From contig JAGQUV010000009.1 in NCBI GenBank assembly GCA_020438295.1, positions 1-60,424 on the forward strand: a DNA stretch of 60,424 nucleotides. Direction: 5' to 3'. A program made the translations under genes and the position numbers. Below, piece by piece: positions 8,321 through 16,410 of the stretch. This DNA is from Solirubrobacterales bacterium. Lineage in GTDB: Bacteria > Actinomycetota > Thermoleophilia > Solirubrobacterales > 70-9. How positions within the stretch are numbered: position 1 is the first letter of the stretch; each line of letters begins with the position of its first letter. The notes beneath the pieces are model-generated. The model worked only from the letters and a program-made list of their open reading frames with translations. It was not told the DNA's origin and made no database searches.

Positions 8321-8743
8321 CTACGCCGGTGGCTCGTCCGGTACCACGCCGAGCTGCTGCATCATCGCCATCGTGTCGATCACTCCCCAGTGCTCGTACG
8401 CCAGCCCGTCATCGCCGAATCGCGTGATGTCAATCAGCTGCAGGTCGATCGTCCTGCCGGTCGCCGGCATGCCCATGAAATCACCCTGGTGGGTACCGGT
8501 GGCCCGGACTCGGATGGCGACCTTGTCTCCGCTGGGAAGGACGTCCTGCGGTTCCATCCGTAGGTCTGGAAAAGCAGCCAGGTACATCCGGAAGAACTGC
8601 AGGACGCCCTCCTTGGTGGGCGCGAGCCCGGGCGTCTCCTCGTGCTCCACGAAGTCTTCGGCCAACAGCGCGCCGAACCCGTCGATATCTCCAGAGTTGA
8701 TCAGGTCATAGAACCGTCGTGCCGTCTCCGCGTGATCCATCAA
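8321..8743 (-). CDS. SnoaL-like ester cyclase family protein
   Basis: The 140-residue protein has the SnoaL/ester-cyclase pattern: ARRFYDLINSGDIDGFGALL, FVEHEETPG, LAAFPDLRMEPQDVLPSGDKVAIR, and the C-terminal EHWGVIDTMAMMQQLG. Members share an NTF2-like alpha+beta barrel and include polyketide cyclases, but most are uncharacterised small-molecule-binding proteins or isomerases. No polyketide genes are nearby, so the substrate is unknown. A strong Shine-Dalgarno (AAGGAG) precedes the start; the second Met could also be the initiator. Confidence 0.85.
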   Translation of the reverse strand: MMDHAETARRFYDLINSGDIDGFGALLAEDFVEHEETPGLAPTKEGVLQFFRMYLAAFPDLRMEPQDVLPSGDKVAIRVRATGTHQGDFMGMPATGRTIDLQLIDITRFGDDGLAYEHWGVIDTMAMMQQLGVVPDEPPA

Positions 8744-8897
8744 GTCTCCTTCCGAAGGTCGTTCGGCCCACTATCTCACACCGAATCCCAACGGTAAGGC
8801 CGGCGATTCCGCTACCGGAGACGGGCAGGGAGGCATGGCCCGTTTGATCGAGGCAGACGTCTCGGCCGGGACGGACGGGCCGGGATCCACTCGACCG

Positions 8898-8926
8898 TTG
8901 ACAGTCGCTGGCGGCTTTGATAGTTG
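8898..8926 (+). promoter_or_regulatory. Possible sigma-70 type promoter upstream of the propeller gene
   Basis: A perfect -35 hexamer TTGACA occurs at 8898-8903. GATAGT (15-base spacer) or TAGTTG (17-base spacer) follows as a poor -10. It overlaps the TTG at 8917, so if this promoter is real the TTG cannot be the start of the large downstream gene. Confidence 0.35.
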
Positions 8927-11781
8927 TCTGCCCGAAGGGAAAGGGAATTTCTTCTCACCGCTCCATCCGTCTGCTCGTCCTCATCGTCTCCCTGGCCGGG
9001 ATCTTCGGCCTTGCCCTCCCGTCGGCCGGCCAGGCTGTTCTGTCGAATGTGCCCGACGACACCGGGGCCGTTGCAAGCGACAACGTCCTGGACATCGCGG
9101 TGGCTCCGAACGGCGATACCTACATCGCCGGCGAGTTCTCCGGCGTCGGCACGCGTAGCGGCCCCGGGGTCGCCTTCTCGAAGAGCACCGGCGCCTGGGA
9201 TGAAGGCTTGGCGGAATTCGCCGGGGGCCGGATCTGGGATGCCGTTCCCGACGGTTCCGGCGGCTTTTTCGTAGGAGGCGACTTCAGCTACGTCGGCGGA
9301 CTGCAGCGGTTCGGCCTGGCCCACATACTGGCCGACGGAACTTCCGATCTCAGCTTTCCCGCTACGAGCGGAACCGTCTTCGGGCTGGCGCTGGACGGGA
9401 CGACGCTGTACGTCTCGGGTCAGTTCAACTCAATCGGCGGGATCTCACGCCCCAGCCTCGCGGCGATCGACGCCGGCACCGGTGCCGTCACCTCGTGGAA
9501 CCCCAGTGACTACCCACCCACTCCAGTCATACAGAGGGGGCCTCTCACTGTCGACGCCAACTACGTGTATTCGGGAAGAAGCCGGTTCGACAAGGCCACC
9601 GCAGTACTGGACAACACCTGGCAGGCGGAGGCCCTTAACACCACCTCGGTCGCTTCAACGGCGGCAGGGGTCTACTACGGCGGCTACTTCAATACGGCCG
9701 GAGGGCTCCCCCGCAACTACATCGCGGCGGTCGACCACACAACCGGCGCGGTGATACCGGGGATCGACCCCGACTCCAGCGCCTGGGTCTTCGACCTGCT
9801 GTCCAAAAACGGGAGGCTGTTCGTCGGCGGGGGATTTTCCACGATCGGCGGAGCCGCCCGAAACGGCATCGCCCGACTCGATCCCGCCACCGGTCAGGCC
9901 GATTCCTGGGACGCGAACTTCGGTAGCGGCGGCGTGGAGGCGATCGCTGACGCTGGAACGACCGTGTTCGCCGCCGGCGACTTCACGAGCGTCGCCGGAC
10001 AGCAACGGAGGTACATGGCCGAACTGGATGCCACCTCGGCCGCGCTCACCGGTTGGAATGCGAACCCAAGTCTTCCGGGTGACCTGGACGCGGCCGCGAT
10101 CTCCGGGGGGCGGGTCTTCGGTGGCGGAAACTTCAACATGGTCGGTCGCAGTTCCAAGTTCAAGGTCGCCAAGCTGAATCCGGACGGCTCGCTCGACCCG
10201 AGTTTCAGTCCCTTGGTACTGGGCAGCCCTGATGTGCATTCGCTCGACGTTTCGCCCGACGGTTCGACCCTCTACATCGGCGGTGACTTCACCTCAGTCG
10301 TGAACACCAGCGGCGGTTCGTCGATAACCCGCAACAACGCCGCGGCAATCGACTTGGCGACCGGTGACTTCACCGGGTGGGACCCGAGCCCCGACGCGAT
10401 GGTCACCAACATCGTCGCCGAGTCCGGTTCGGTCTTTCTCGAGGGCGAGTTCTCCCAGATCGCCGGCGTGCCACGAACCGAAGTCGCAGCGCTCAACCCC
10501 GGTGGTACCGGCACCGCGCAGAGCTGGGATCCGGGCCTGGCGAGATCCGGCGGCGCAGTCGATGTGACCTCAATCGAGAGCGATGGTTCAACCGTTTTCA
10601 TCGGCGGCAACTTCGACGAAGTCGGCGGCCAGACCCGCGGTCGTCTGGTCGAGGTAGATGCGACGACCGCGGCCCCGACCGCGTTTGATCCGGAGCCGAA
10701 CGGCAGCGTCAAGTCGATGGAGCTGTTCGGGTCGAGCCTCTACATCGGCGGCGGCTTCTCCTCGGTTGGAGGAAGCCCCCGCTCTCAGCTCGCCGAGATC
10801 ATGACCGCCGGCACGGGGACGGTGACCGGGTGGGACCCTTCCGTGGGTAGCCTGGGCAGCGGCGTCGAGGATCTCGCGGTCGCCGACGATGGCTCCAGCG
10901 TCTTCATCGGCGGTGACTTCATAACCGCGGGCGGGGAGACACGTCGCAATCTGGCCGAACTCGACAGGGCCACCGGGGCCGGGACGGCGTGGAATCCCGA
11001 GATAGAGGGATTCGACAAGGTTCTCGCGGTCGCCGAGACAGGAGGAAGCGTCAAGACCGGGGGCGAGTTCGTGCGGGTCGGTCCCGTCCCCAACGCGTTT
11101 TACGCGCAGTTCACCGGCGAGGCACAGCCCCCCAGCAACAGTTCTCTGCCGACGATCACCGGCACCGAGGAAGTCGGCCAGACCCTCCAGGCGAGCACCG
11201 GTGGCTGGGGAGGCACCCCGCCGCTCGACTTCGACTTCGCCTGGAGCCGCTGCGATGCCGGCGGCGGATCCTGCCAGGCGATCGGCGGCGCCGACAGTTC
11301 TTCCTATCCCCTGACCGCGGCCGACCTGGGGGCCACCCTTCGGGTCACGGTAACCGCAACCAACGACCAGGGCTCCGACGACGCGACCAGCGCCGCCACC
11401 GGCGTGATCGCACCGGCCGGGCCCGGTCCGGGACCCGACCCGGCCTGCTCCGACGGCATCGACAATGACGGTGACGGCAAGATCGACTTCCCGGCCGACC
11501 CCGGTTGTACCAGCGCGGCCGACGAGTCGGAGACAGACGCAGCGGTCGGCCCCGACGACTCCGCCTGTATCAAGGCCAAGAAGGCACTGAAGAAGGCGAA
11601 CAAACAGGTCAAGAAACAGTCGAAAAAGGTCAAGAAGGCAAAGAAGCAGGTCAGGAAGAGCTCGGGCAAGAAGAGGAAGACCGCGAACAAGAAGCTCAAG
11701 AAGCAGAAGAAGAAGCTGAAGAAGCTGAAGAAGAAACAGAAGAAGGCCCAGCAGCGGAAGAACAAGGCCTGCTCGGGCTGA
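8917..11781 (+). CDS. Secreted DUF5122 beta-propeller protein with Ig-like domain and polylysine tail
   Basis: The product is 954 residues. A signal peptide (RLLVLIVSLAGIFGLALPSAGQA) is followed by about thirteen repeats of the form YIGGDFTSVGGxxRxxLA (DUF5122/delta-60 type), predicted to form one or two beta-propellers. Around residue 735 comes an Ig-like/invasin-type domain (PTITGTEEVGQTLQAST). The motif CSDGIDNDGDGKIDFPADPGC, probably calcium-binding, follows near residue 845. The last 70 residues, bounded by Cys 884 and Cys 952, are about half lysine. It is probably a cell-surface protein held by ionic or covalent contacts. The annotated TTG start is weak; an ATT codon at 8949 lies after a purine-rich GAAGGGAAAGGGA. 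Confidence 0.85.
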   Translation: MIVVCPKGKGISSHRSIRLLVLIVSLAGIFGLALPSAGQAVLSNVPDDTGAVASDNVLDIAVAPNGDTYIAGEFSGVGTRSGPGVAFSKSTGAWDEGLAEFAGGRIWDAVPDGSGGFFVGGDFSYVGGLQRFGLAHILADGTSDLSFPATSGTVFGLALDGTTLYVSGQFNSIGGISRPSLAAIDAGTGAVTSWNPSDYPPTPVIQRGPLTVDANYVYSGRSRFDKATAVLDNTWQAEALNTTSVASTAAGVYYGGYFNTAGGLPRNYIAAVDHTTGAVIPGIDPDSSAWVFDLLSKNGRLFVGGGFSTIGGAARNGIARLDPATGQADSWDANFGSGGVEAIADAGTTVFAAGDFTSVAGQQRRYMAELDATSAALTGWNANPSLPGDLDAAAISGGRVFGGGNFNMVGRSSKFKVAKLNPDGSLDPSFSPLVLGSPDVHSLDVSPDGSTLYIGGDFTSVVNTSGGSSITRNNAAAIDLATGDFTGWDPSPDAMVTNIVAESGSVFLEGEFSQIAGVPRTEVAALNPGGTGTAQSWDPGLARSGGAVDVTSIESDGSTVFIGGNFDEVGGQTRGRLVEVDATTAAPTAFDPEPNGSVKSMELFGSSLYIGGGFSSVGGSPRSQLAEIMTAGTGTVTGWDPSVGSLGSGVEDLAVADDGSSVFIGGDFITAGGETRRNLAELDRATGAGTAWNPEIEGFDKVLAVAETGGSVKTGGEFVRVGPVPNAFYAQFTGEAQPPSNSSLPTITGTEEVGQTLQASTGGWGGTPPLDFDFAWSRCDAGGGSCQAIGGADSSSYPLTAADLGATLRVTVTATNDQGSDDATSAATGVIAPAGPGPGPDPACSDGIDNDGDGKIDFPADPGCTSAADESETDAAVGPDDSACIKAKKALKKANKQVKKQSKKVKKAKKQVRKSSGKKRKTANKKLKKQKKKLKKLKKKQKKAQQRKNKACSG

Positions 11782-11830
11782 ACTGCCGCCGGGCTTGAAG
11801 CCGTGGACCGGCGTGTGAGAGGCTCGCGGC

Positions 11831-12850
11831 ATGAGCGATGAGAGGCGGATCGACCTGGTGCTCGAGGGCGGTGGCGTCAAGGGAATCGGGCTGGTCGGCG
11901 CCCTGGCGGTCCTCGAAGAGCGCGGGTTCGTCCCGCAGAACATTGCCGGGACCTCGGCCGGGGCGATCGCCGCTGTTCTCACCGCCGCCGGGTACACCCC
12001 GACCGAGCTGCGCTCGATCCTGCGGAGCCTGGACTTCGGGAAATTCAAGGACAAGGCCTGGGAGGACATGATCCCCCTGATCGGCGCCCCGCTCAGCCTG
12101 TTCAAGGACCGCGGCGTGTACGAAGGCGAGTTCTTCCTCGGCTGGATCGGCGAGTTGCTGGCCGCGAAGGACGTCTTCACCTACGCCGATCTGGTCCATC
12201 CCGAGTTCTCGTCCGAGCCGCGTTTCCGCTACCGGGGCCAGGTAATCGCTTCTGATCTGACCGACCGGCGCCTGCTGGTCCTGCCGCAGGATTCGATCCG
12301 CTTCGGGGTCGAGCCCGATCAACTCAACGTCGCCGAGGCGGTGCGGATGAGCATGAGCATCCCGGCCTTCTTCGAACCCTGGTCCTGGAAGTCGGAGACC
12401 GACGGACGCACCCACACGATCGTCGACGGCGGCATGCTGTCCAACTTTCCGGTCTGGCTGTATGACGACGGGGACGACCCTTCCTGGCCGACCTTCGGAC
12501 TGATGCTGGTCGAGCCGGAGCCTTCCCGGGACCTGGGCCACCGCCTTCCCCCGGACGGCGAGTCAGGCAGCCTGCCCGAATTCGCGAAGAGCATCGTCCA
12601 CACGATGCTCGAGGCCCACGACCGCATGTACCTGGAGAGCGCTTCATTCGTGCGGACGATCAGTGTCAAGACCCTGGGGGTAAGGACGACCGAGTTCGAC
12701 CTGTCGCGTGAGCGAGCCGACGCGCTGTATGAATCCGGGCGCAGCGGAGCCGAGAGCTTTCTGGCCGGCTGGGACTTCGAAGCCTACAAAGCCGGATTCA
12801 GGCGCAGCGAGGCACCGAGTCGCCGGGCGAGCATGAAAGCAGCGGACTGA
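11831..12850 (+). CDS. Patatin-like phospholipase
   Basis: The 339-residue protein has the patatin signatures: oxyanion loop LEGGGVKGIGLVGAL, nucleophile elbow GTSAGAIAAVL with the catalytic Ser near residue 45, and the DGG motif IVDGGMLSNFPVWL with the catalytic Asp near residue 203. It is expected to be a serine-aspartate dyad lipid acyl hydrolase. There is no signal peptide, so it is likely cytoplasmic or membrane-peripheral. It follows the propeller gene by 49 bases in the same direction; a 7-base perfect stem follows its stop codon. Confidence 0.93.
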   Translation: MSDERRIDLVLEGGGVKGIGLVGALAVLEERGFVPQNIAGTSAGAIAAVLTAAGYTPTELRSILRSLDFGKFKDKAWEDMIPLIGAPLSLFKDRGVYEGEFFLGWIGELLAAKDVFTYADLVHPEFSSEPRFRYRGQVIASDLTDRRLLVLPQDSIRFGVEPDQLNVAEAVRMSMSIPAFFEPWSWKSETDGRTHTIVDGGMLSNFPVWLYDDGDDPSWPTFGLMLVEPEPSRDLGHRLPPDGESGSLPEFAKSIVHTMLEAHDRMYLESASFVRTISVKTLGVRTTEFDLSRERADALYESGRSGAESFLAGWDFEAYKAGFRRSEAPSRRASMKAAD

Positions 12851-12870
12851 GCCAGGCAGCGTCGCCTGGC
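12851..12870 (+). terminator. Stem-loop after patatin gene (weak terminator candidate)
   Basis: GCCAGGC (12851-12857) and GCCTGGC (12864-12870) form a perfect 7-base stem with a 6-base loop, starting directly after the stop codon. No T-run follows, so intrinsic termination is doubtful. Confidence 0.35.
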
Positions 12871-12905
12871 GCTGATGAATACCGAGCGGAATCCCGGTGG
12901 TCGAG

Positions 12906-12979
12906 TGGGCCGGGAAGGACTCGAACCTTCGACCTACGGATTATGAGTCCGCTGCTCTAACCAGCTGAGCTACCGGCCC
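12906..12979 (-). tRNA. tRNA with CAU anticodon, probably tRNA-Ile2 rather than Met
   Basis: The 74-base cloverleaf is complete: acceptor GGGCCGG/CCGGCCC, D arm GCTC...GAGC, anticodon arm GCGGA-CTCATAA-TCCGT, variable loop AGGTC, T arm GAAGG-TTCGAGT-CCTTC, discriminator A. CCA is not encoded. The anticodon is CAT. It is not an initiator, because the first pair is a normal G1-C72 and the three G-C pairs typical of initiator anticodon stems are absent. The C4-G69 and C5-G68 pairs match the known TilS identity elements of tRNA-Ile(CAU) and differ from elongator tRNA-Met of E. coli and B. subtilis. Confidence 0.9.
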
Positions 12980-13010
12980 GCGGCGACGATTGTATGGGGC
13001 GCTGTTGGCG

Positions 13011-13016
13011 TACGAT
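13011..13016 (+). promoter_or_regulatory. Predicted -10 element of the flavin monooxygenase gene
   Basis: TACGAT ends eight bases before the GTG at 13025 in the spacer downstream of the divergent tRNA. No clear Shine-Dalgarno is present. The spacing is slightly longer than in the other predicted leaderless starts. Confidence 0.35.
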
Positions 13017-13024
13017 GTCGGGTC

Positions 13025-14536
13025 GTGGCGGACGACCGCGACAGATCCGGTCACTTCGACGTGCTGATCATCGGCGCCGGGCTCTCGGGAATCGGGGCGG
13101 CCTACCAGCTCCAGTCCGAGCTGCCGGGAAAGACGTACGCGCTCCTCGAGTCGCGTGAGTCGATGGGCGGCACCTGGGACTTCTTCAACTATCCCGGCTT
13201 CCGCTCCGACACCGACATGCAGACGCTCGGGTACCGGTTCCGGCCCTGGACCGAGGGCAAGGCGGTCGCCGACGGCCCTTCGATCCTCCGCTACATCAAG
13301 GAGACGGCACGCGAAGGCGGGGTCGACCGGCACATCCGCTACAACCACCGGGCCGAGCGCGCCGAGTGGTCGACCGACGACGCGCAGTGGACGGTGACCG
13401 CGAGCAGGGGCGACAGCGGTGAGACCGCGATCTTCACCTGCAGCTTCCTGTACGTCTGCAGCGGCTACTACCGGTACGACGAGGGCTATTCGCCGGAGTT
13501 CGCGGGCACTTCACGGTTCGAAGGCCCGATCATCCATCCCCATCGCTGGCCGGACGACCTCGACTACACCGGCAAGCGGGTTGTGATCGTCGGCAGCGGA
13601 GCGACCGCGGTCACCCTGGTCCCGGCCATGGCCCCCGATGCCGCCCACGTGACCATGCTGCAGCGCTCCCCGAGCTACGTGATCAGGATCCCGCTCCACG
13701 ACCGGATCGCCAACCGACTGAGGCGGCTGGCCGGCGACCGGTTCAGCTACCTGGTCACCCGCTGGAAGAACATCTTCATCGCGATCGCGATCTACCAGCT
13801 GAGCCGGCGACGCCCCCGGATGATGCGGCGGTGGCTGCGCGCCGGGGTCGAGCGGTCGCTGCCCGAGGGCTACGACGTCGACACCCACTTCAACCCGGAC
13901 TACGAACCGTGGGACCAGCGGCTCTGCATGGTCCCGGACGGTGACCTGTTCAAGGCGATCAGCAACGGCTCGGCCTCGGTCGTCACCGACCGGATCGAGA
14001 CCTTCACCGAGAAGGGGCTGAAACTGGAGTCGGGCCGGGAGCTGGAAGCCGACATAGTCGTGACCGCCACCGGGTTCGACCTGCTCGCTTTCGGCGGGAT
14101 CGAGTTCAACGTGGACGGGCGGGATATCAGCCTGCCGGACACCTTCGCCTACAAGGGCCTGATGCTGAGCGGCCTGCCGAACTACGCGTACACGCTCGGT
14201 TACACCAATGCCCCGTTCACCCTGAAGGCGGATCTGGTCGCCCAGTACGTCTGCCGGCTGCTGACCTTCATGGACGAGCGAGACCTGGACATCTGTGTCC
14301 CGATCAACGACGACCCGACCGTCGGCGAAGCCCGGCTGCTCGATTTCGAAGCGGGCTACGTCAAGCGGTCCGAACACTTGCTGCCCAAGGCCGGCTCCCG
14401 GGAACCATGGAGGCTCGGCATGAGCTATGTCCACGACCTGCTCACCCTCCGTCACCGCCCGATATCCGACGGGGCGCTGCGGTTTTCCCGCAAACCGGAA
14501 CCGGCAGTGTCCAGGGACCGCGCCCACAGCGCCTGA
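13025..14536 (+). CDS. Flavin-containing (Baeyer-Villiger type) monooxygenase
   Basis: The 503-residue protein has an N-terminal FAD Rossmann motif (IIGAGLSGIGAAYQL), the Baeyer-Villiger fingerprint FEGPIIHPHRWP (pattern FxGxxxHxxxWP) near residue 163, and a second NADPH-binding Rossmann motif (VVIVGSGATAVTLVP). The downstream ATGFD motif (VTATGFDLLAFGG) is also present. It should insert oxygen next to a carbonyl or oxidise N/S atoms using NADPH and FAD; the substrate is unknown. It is followed after 9 bases by the SQR-like gene, suggesting a two-gene operon. Confidence 0.93.
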   Translation: MADDRDRSGHFDVLIIGAGLSGIGAAYQLQSELPGKTYALLESRESMGGTWDFFNYPGFRSDTDMQTLGYRFRPWTEGKAVADGPSILRYIKETAREGGVDRHIRYNHRAERAEWSTDDAQWTVTASRGDSGETAIFTCSFLYVCSGYYRYDEGYSPEFAGTSRFEGPIIHPHRWPDDLDYTGKRVVIVGSGATAVTLVPAMAPDAAHVTMLQRSPSYVIRIPLHDRIANRLRRLAGDRFSYLVTRWKNIFIAIAIYQLSRRRPRMMRRWLRAGVERSLPEGYDVDTHFNPDYEPWDQRLCMVPDGDLFKAISNGSASVVTDRIETFTEKGLKLESGRELEADIVVTATGFDLLAFGGIEFNVDGRDISLPDTFAYKGLMLSGLPNYAYTLGYTNAPFTLKADLVAQYVCRLLTFMDERDLDICVPINDDPTVGEARLLDFEAGYVKRSEHLLPKAGSREPWRLGMSYVHDLLTLRHRPISDGALRFSRKPEPAVSRDRAHSA

Positions 14537-14545
14537 TCCGATAGC

Positions 14546-15784
14546 GTGAGCTCCGTTCAGCCGATGCCAGATTCTGCCCCAGCCTCAAAACGTGCCGTTG
14601 TCGTCGGGTCCAGCTTCGCGGGCCTGACCGCGGCGTTCGAACTGCGCAAGCGACTCGACCCGGCGCACGAGGTCGTCGTGGTGGAACCGCGCGATGTCTT
14701 CACCTTCATCCCCTCGCTGATCTGGGTGCCGTTCGGCATGCGCGATCCCGAAGACGTGACCTTCCCGCTCGAGCCCGTCTACTCGAAAAAGGGGATCCGC
14801 TTCGTCAACGACGCGGCGGTGGGCTTCGACCTCGACGCCCGGCGGGTGCTGACCGCCGATCAGGAGATCGAATACGACAGCCTGCTGGTGGCCACGGGAC
14901 CCCGGCTGGCCTTCGAGAAGGTCGAAGGGCTGGGCCCGATCGACGGATACACGCAATCGGTGTGCAACCTCGAGCATGCGATGCTCACCCGAAACGCCTG
15001 GCAGGAGTTCCTCGAGAACCCCGGACCGGTGGTAGTGGGCACCGCCCAGGGAGGATCGTGCTTCGGGGCCTCGTACGAGTTCCTGCTCAACACCAAGCAT
15101 CGGATCAAGAAGGCCGGGCTGGAAGACGTGGCGCCGGTCACTTTCATCACGGCGGAGCCGTTCCTCGGGCACTTCGGGCTCGGCGGCGTGGCCGATTCCG
15201 AACAGCGGGTCGAGGGGTTCTTCGAGAAGCTCGATATCGAGGGGATTCCGAACAACGTGATCAGCGAGGTCCGCGACGGCGAGATCGAGCTCGACGGCGG
15301 CCGGGTGCTTCCTTTCGCGCTTTCGATGATCGTGCCGCCGTTCACCGGCGTCGACGCGGTCCGCGAGACCGAAGGTCTCGGCAACCCGATGGGCTTTCTG
15401 CCGGTGAACGACGAGTTCCGCCACTCGGAGATCGAGAACGTCTACGCGGCCGGAGTCGACGTGGCGATTGCGCCGCCCGAGGAGACCCTGGTCCCGGCCG
15501 GTGTCCCGAAGACCGGCCAGATGAGCGAAGTCATGGCCAAGGTGGCCGCTCAGAACATGGCCGCCGACATCCAGGGCGGCGAACGGAAGTCGATGCCGAT
15601 CTCCGAGATGGAGGCGATCTGCATCCTCGACGCGGGCAGCGGCGGCATCATCTTCAAGGCGGACCATGTGCTGGGCGAAGCCGAGCACCCGCGCGTAATG
15701 GCCGGCCCGCAGGCCCACTGGGCCAAGATCGCGTTCGAGAAGATCTTCCTCGAAAGCCGGAAGCGCGGCCACCCGATTCTCTGA
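14546..15784 (+). CDS. Sulfide:quinone oxidoreductase-like FAD flavoprotein
   Basis: The 412-residue protein has an N-terminal FAD motif (AVVVGSSFAGLTAAFEL), a central dinucleotide-fold region with a Cys in GGSCFGASYEFLLN, and a second Cys in AICILDAGSGG. Two such cysteines bridge the sulfur intermediate in SQRs, so sulfide oxidation with quinone reduction at the membrane face is plausible. A more general NADH:quinone-type oxidoreductase cannot be excluded. The GTG at 14546 is used; an ATG six codons later is an alternative. It is probably cotranscribed with the upstream monooxygenase. Confidence 0.85.
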   Translation: MSSVQPMPDSAPASKRAVVVGSSFAGLTAAFELRKRLDPAHEVVVVEPRDVFTFIPSLIWVPFGMRDPEDVTFPLEPVYSKKGIRFVNDAAVGFDLDARRVLTADQEIEYDSLLVATGPRLAFEKVEGLGPIDGYTQSVCNLEHAMLTRNAWQEFLENPGPVVVGTAQGGSCFGASYEFLLNTKHRIKKAGLEDVAPVTFITAEPFLGHFGLGGVADSEQRVEGFFEKLDIEGIPNNVISEVRDGEIELDGGRVLPFALSMIVPPFTGVDAVRETEGLGNPMGFLPVNDEFRHSEIENVYAAGVDVAIAPPEETLVPAGVPKTGQMSEVMAKVAAQNMAADIQGGERKSMPISEMEAICILDAGSGGIIFKADHVLGEAEHPRVMAGPQAHWAKIAFEKIFLESRKRGHPIL

Positions 15785-15860
15785 CCCGGGCGCTTCGTGC
15801 CCGACCGACCGCCGACCCGGTTGCCCAGGCTATATGCGCGCGGCTCGCCGCTCGGCGCGG

Positions 15861-16223
15861 CTAGATCGCGAACAGCTGGGCCAGCGAGCGTCCGACGTCC
15901 GGGGGCTCCTCGTCCCCGTCAGCGGAAGCCCTGACTCCTGCGGCCAGCGCCTCGGCCGCTTCCGAGATCTGGGCGGCCCGGTTTGCCCGGAGCTCGCCCG
16001 CCTCCGCCGCCTCGGAGAGGTCCGACTCCATCAGTCCGGCCAGCTCGCCCAGCCGGCGCAGGCCGAGTGCGGACGCCGTTCCATGCAGGGCGTGGGCCTC
16101 CTGACGTAGCGCCTCGAAGTCGGTGGTCCCGGTGTCGAGCCCGGCGGAGATCACGTCGCAGCGCTGACGTGCCTCTTTGGCAAATGCCTCGACGAGCTCA
16201 CTGTCTGACAGCTCTTCACTCAT
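15861..16223 (-). CDS. Stand-alone histidine phosphotransfer (HPt) domain protein
   Basis: The 120-residue helical protein carries the HPt signature EAHALHGTASALGL, in which the first His after EA is the likely phospho-accepting residue (family pattern HxLKGxxxxxG). It would relay phosphate between a hybrid histidine kinase and a response regulator. No kinase or receiver gene is in the window, so its partners are encoded elsewhere. A Shine-Dalgarno (GGGGAAGAG) precedes the ATG. It is transcribed away from the SDR gene. Confidence 0.87.
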   Translation of the reverse strand: MSEELSDSELVEAFAKEARQRCDVISAGLDTGTTDFEALRQEAHALHGTASALGLRRLGELAGLMESDLSEAAEAGELRANRAAQISEAAEALAAGVRASADGDEEPPDVGRSLAQLFAI

Positions 16224-16281
16224 AGATCTCTTCCCCTCGACAAGCTAACCGGATCGACTGATACCCAATCTGGCGCACATT

Positions 16282-16297
16282 GTTGCCGTTTGGCAAC
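16282..16297. promoter_or_regulatory. Perfect 16-base palindrome in the HPt/SDR divergent spacer
   Basis: GTTGCC-GTTT-GGCAAC lies about 60 bases upstream of the HPt start and 115 upstream of the SDR start. It has the size and symmetry of a dimeric repressor operator and could control both divergent genes. The regulator is unknown. Confidence 0.4.
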
Positions 16298-16410
16298 TGA
16301 CTTGCATGCCGGCCCCGGAATTCCTTGCGGAACGGCCCCCCGTGGACGCCTCCGAGCCTCGCATGATCCAGCTAGTCTGCGCCTGGTTCCTACTAGCGAT
16401 TGGAGAGAGC

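Noticed and set aside
11566-11781. AAG-rich tract as a DNA repeat or sequencing artefact
   Set aside because: Lysine codons are interspersed with other residues in an open frame with a normal stop, so it is coding low complexity rather than a tandem repeat.
12906-12979. Initiator tRNA-Met
   Set aside because: The first acceptor pair is G1-C72 and the anticodon stem lacks the three consecutive G-C pairs seen in initiators.
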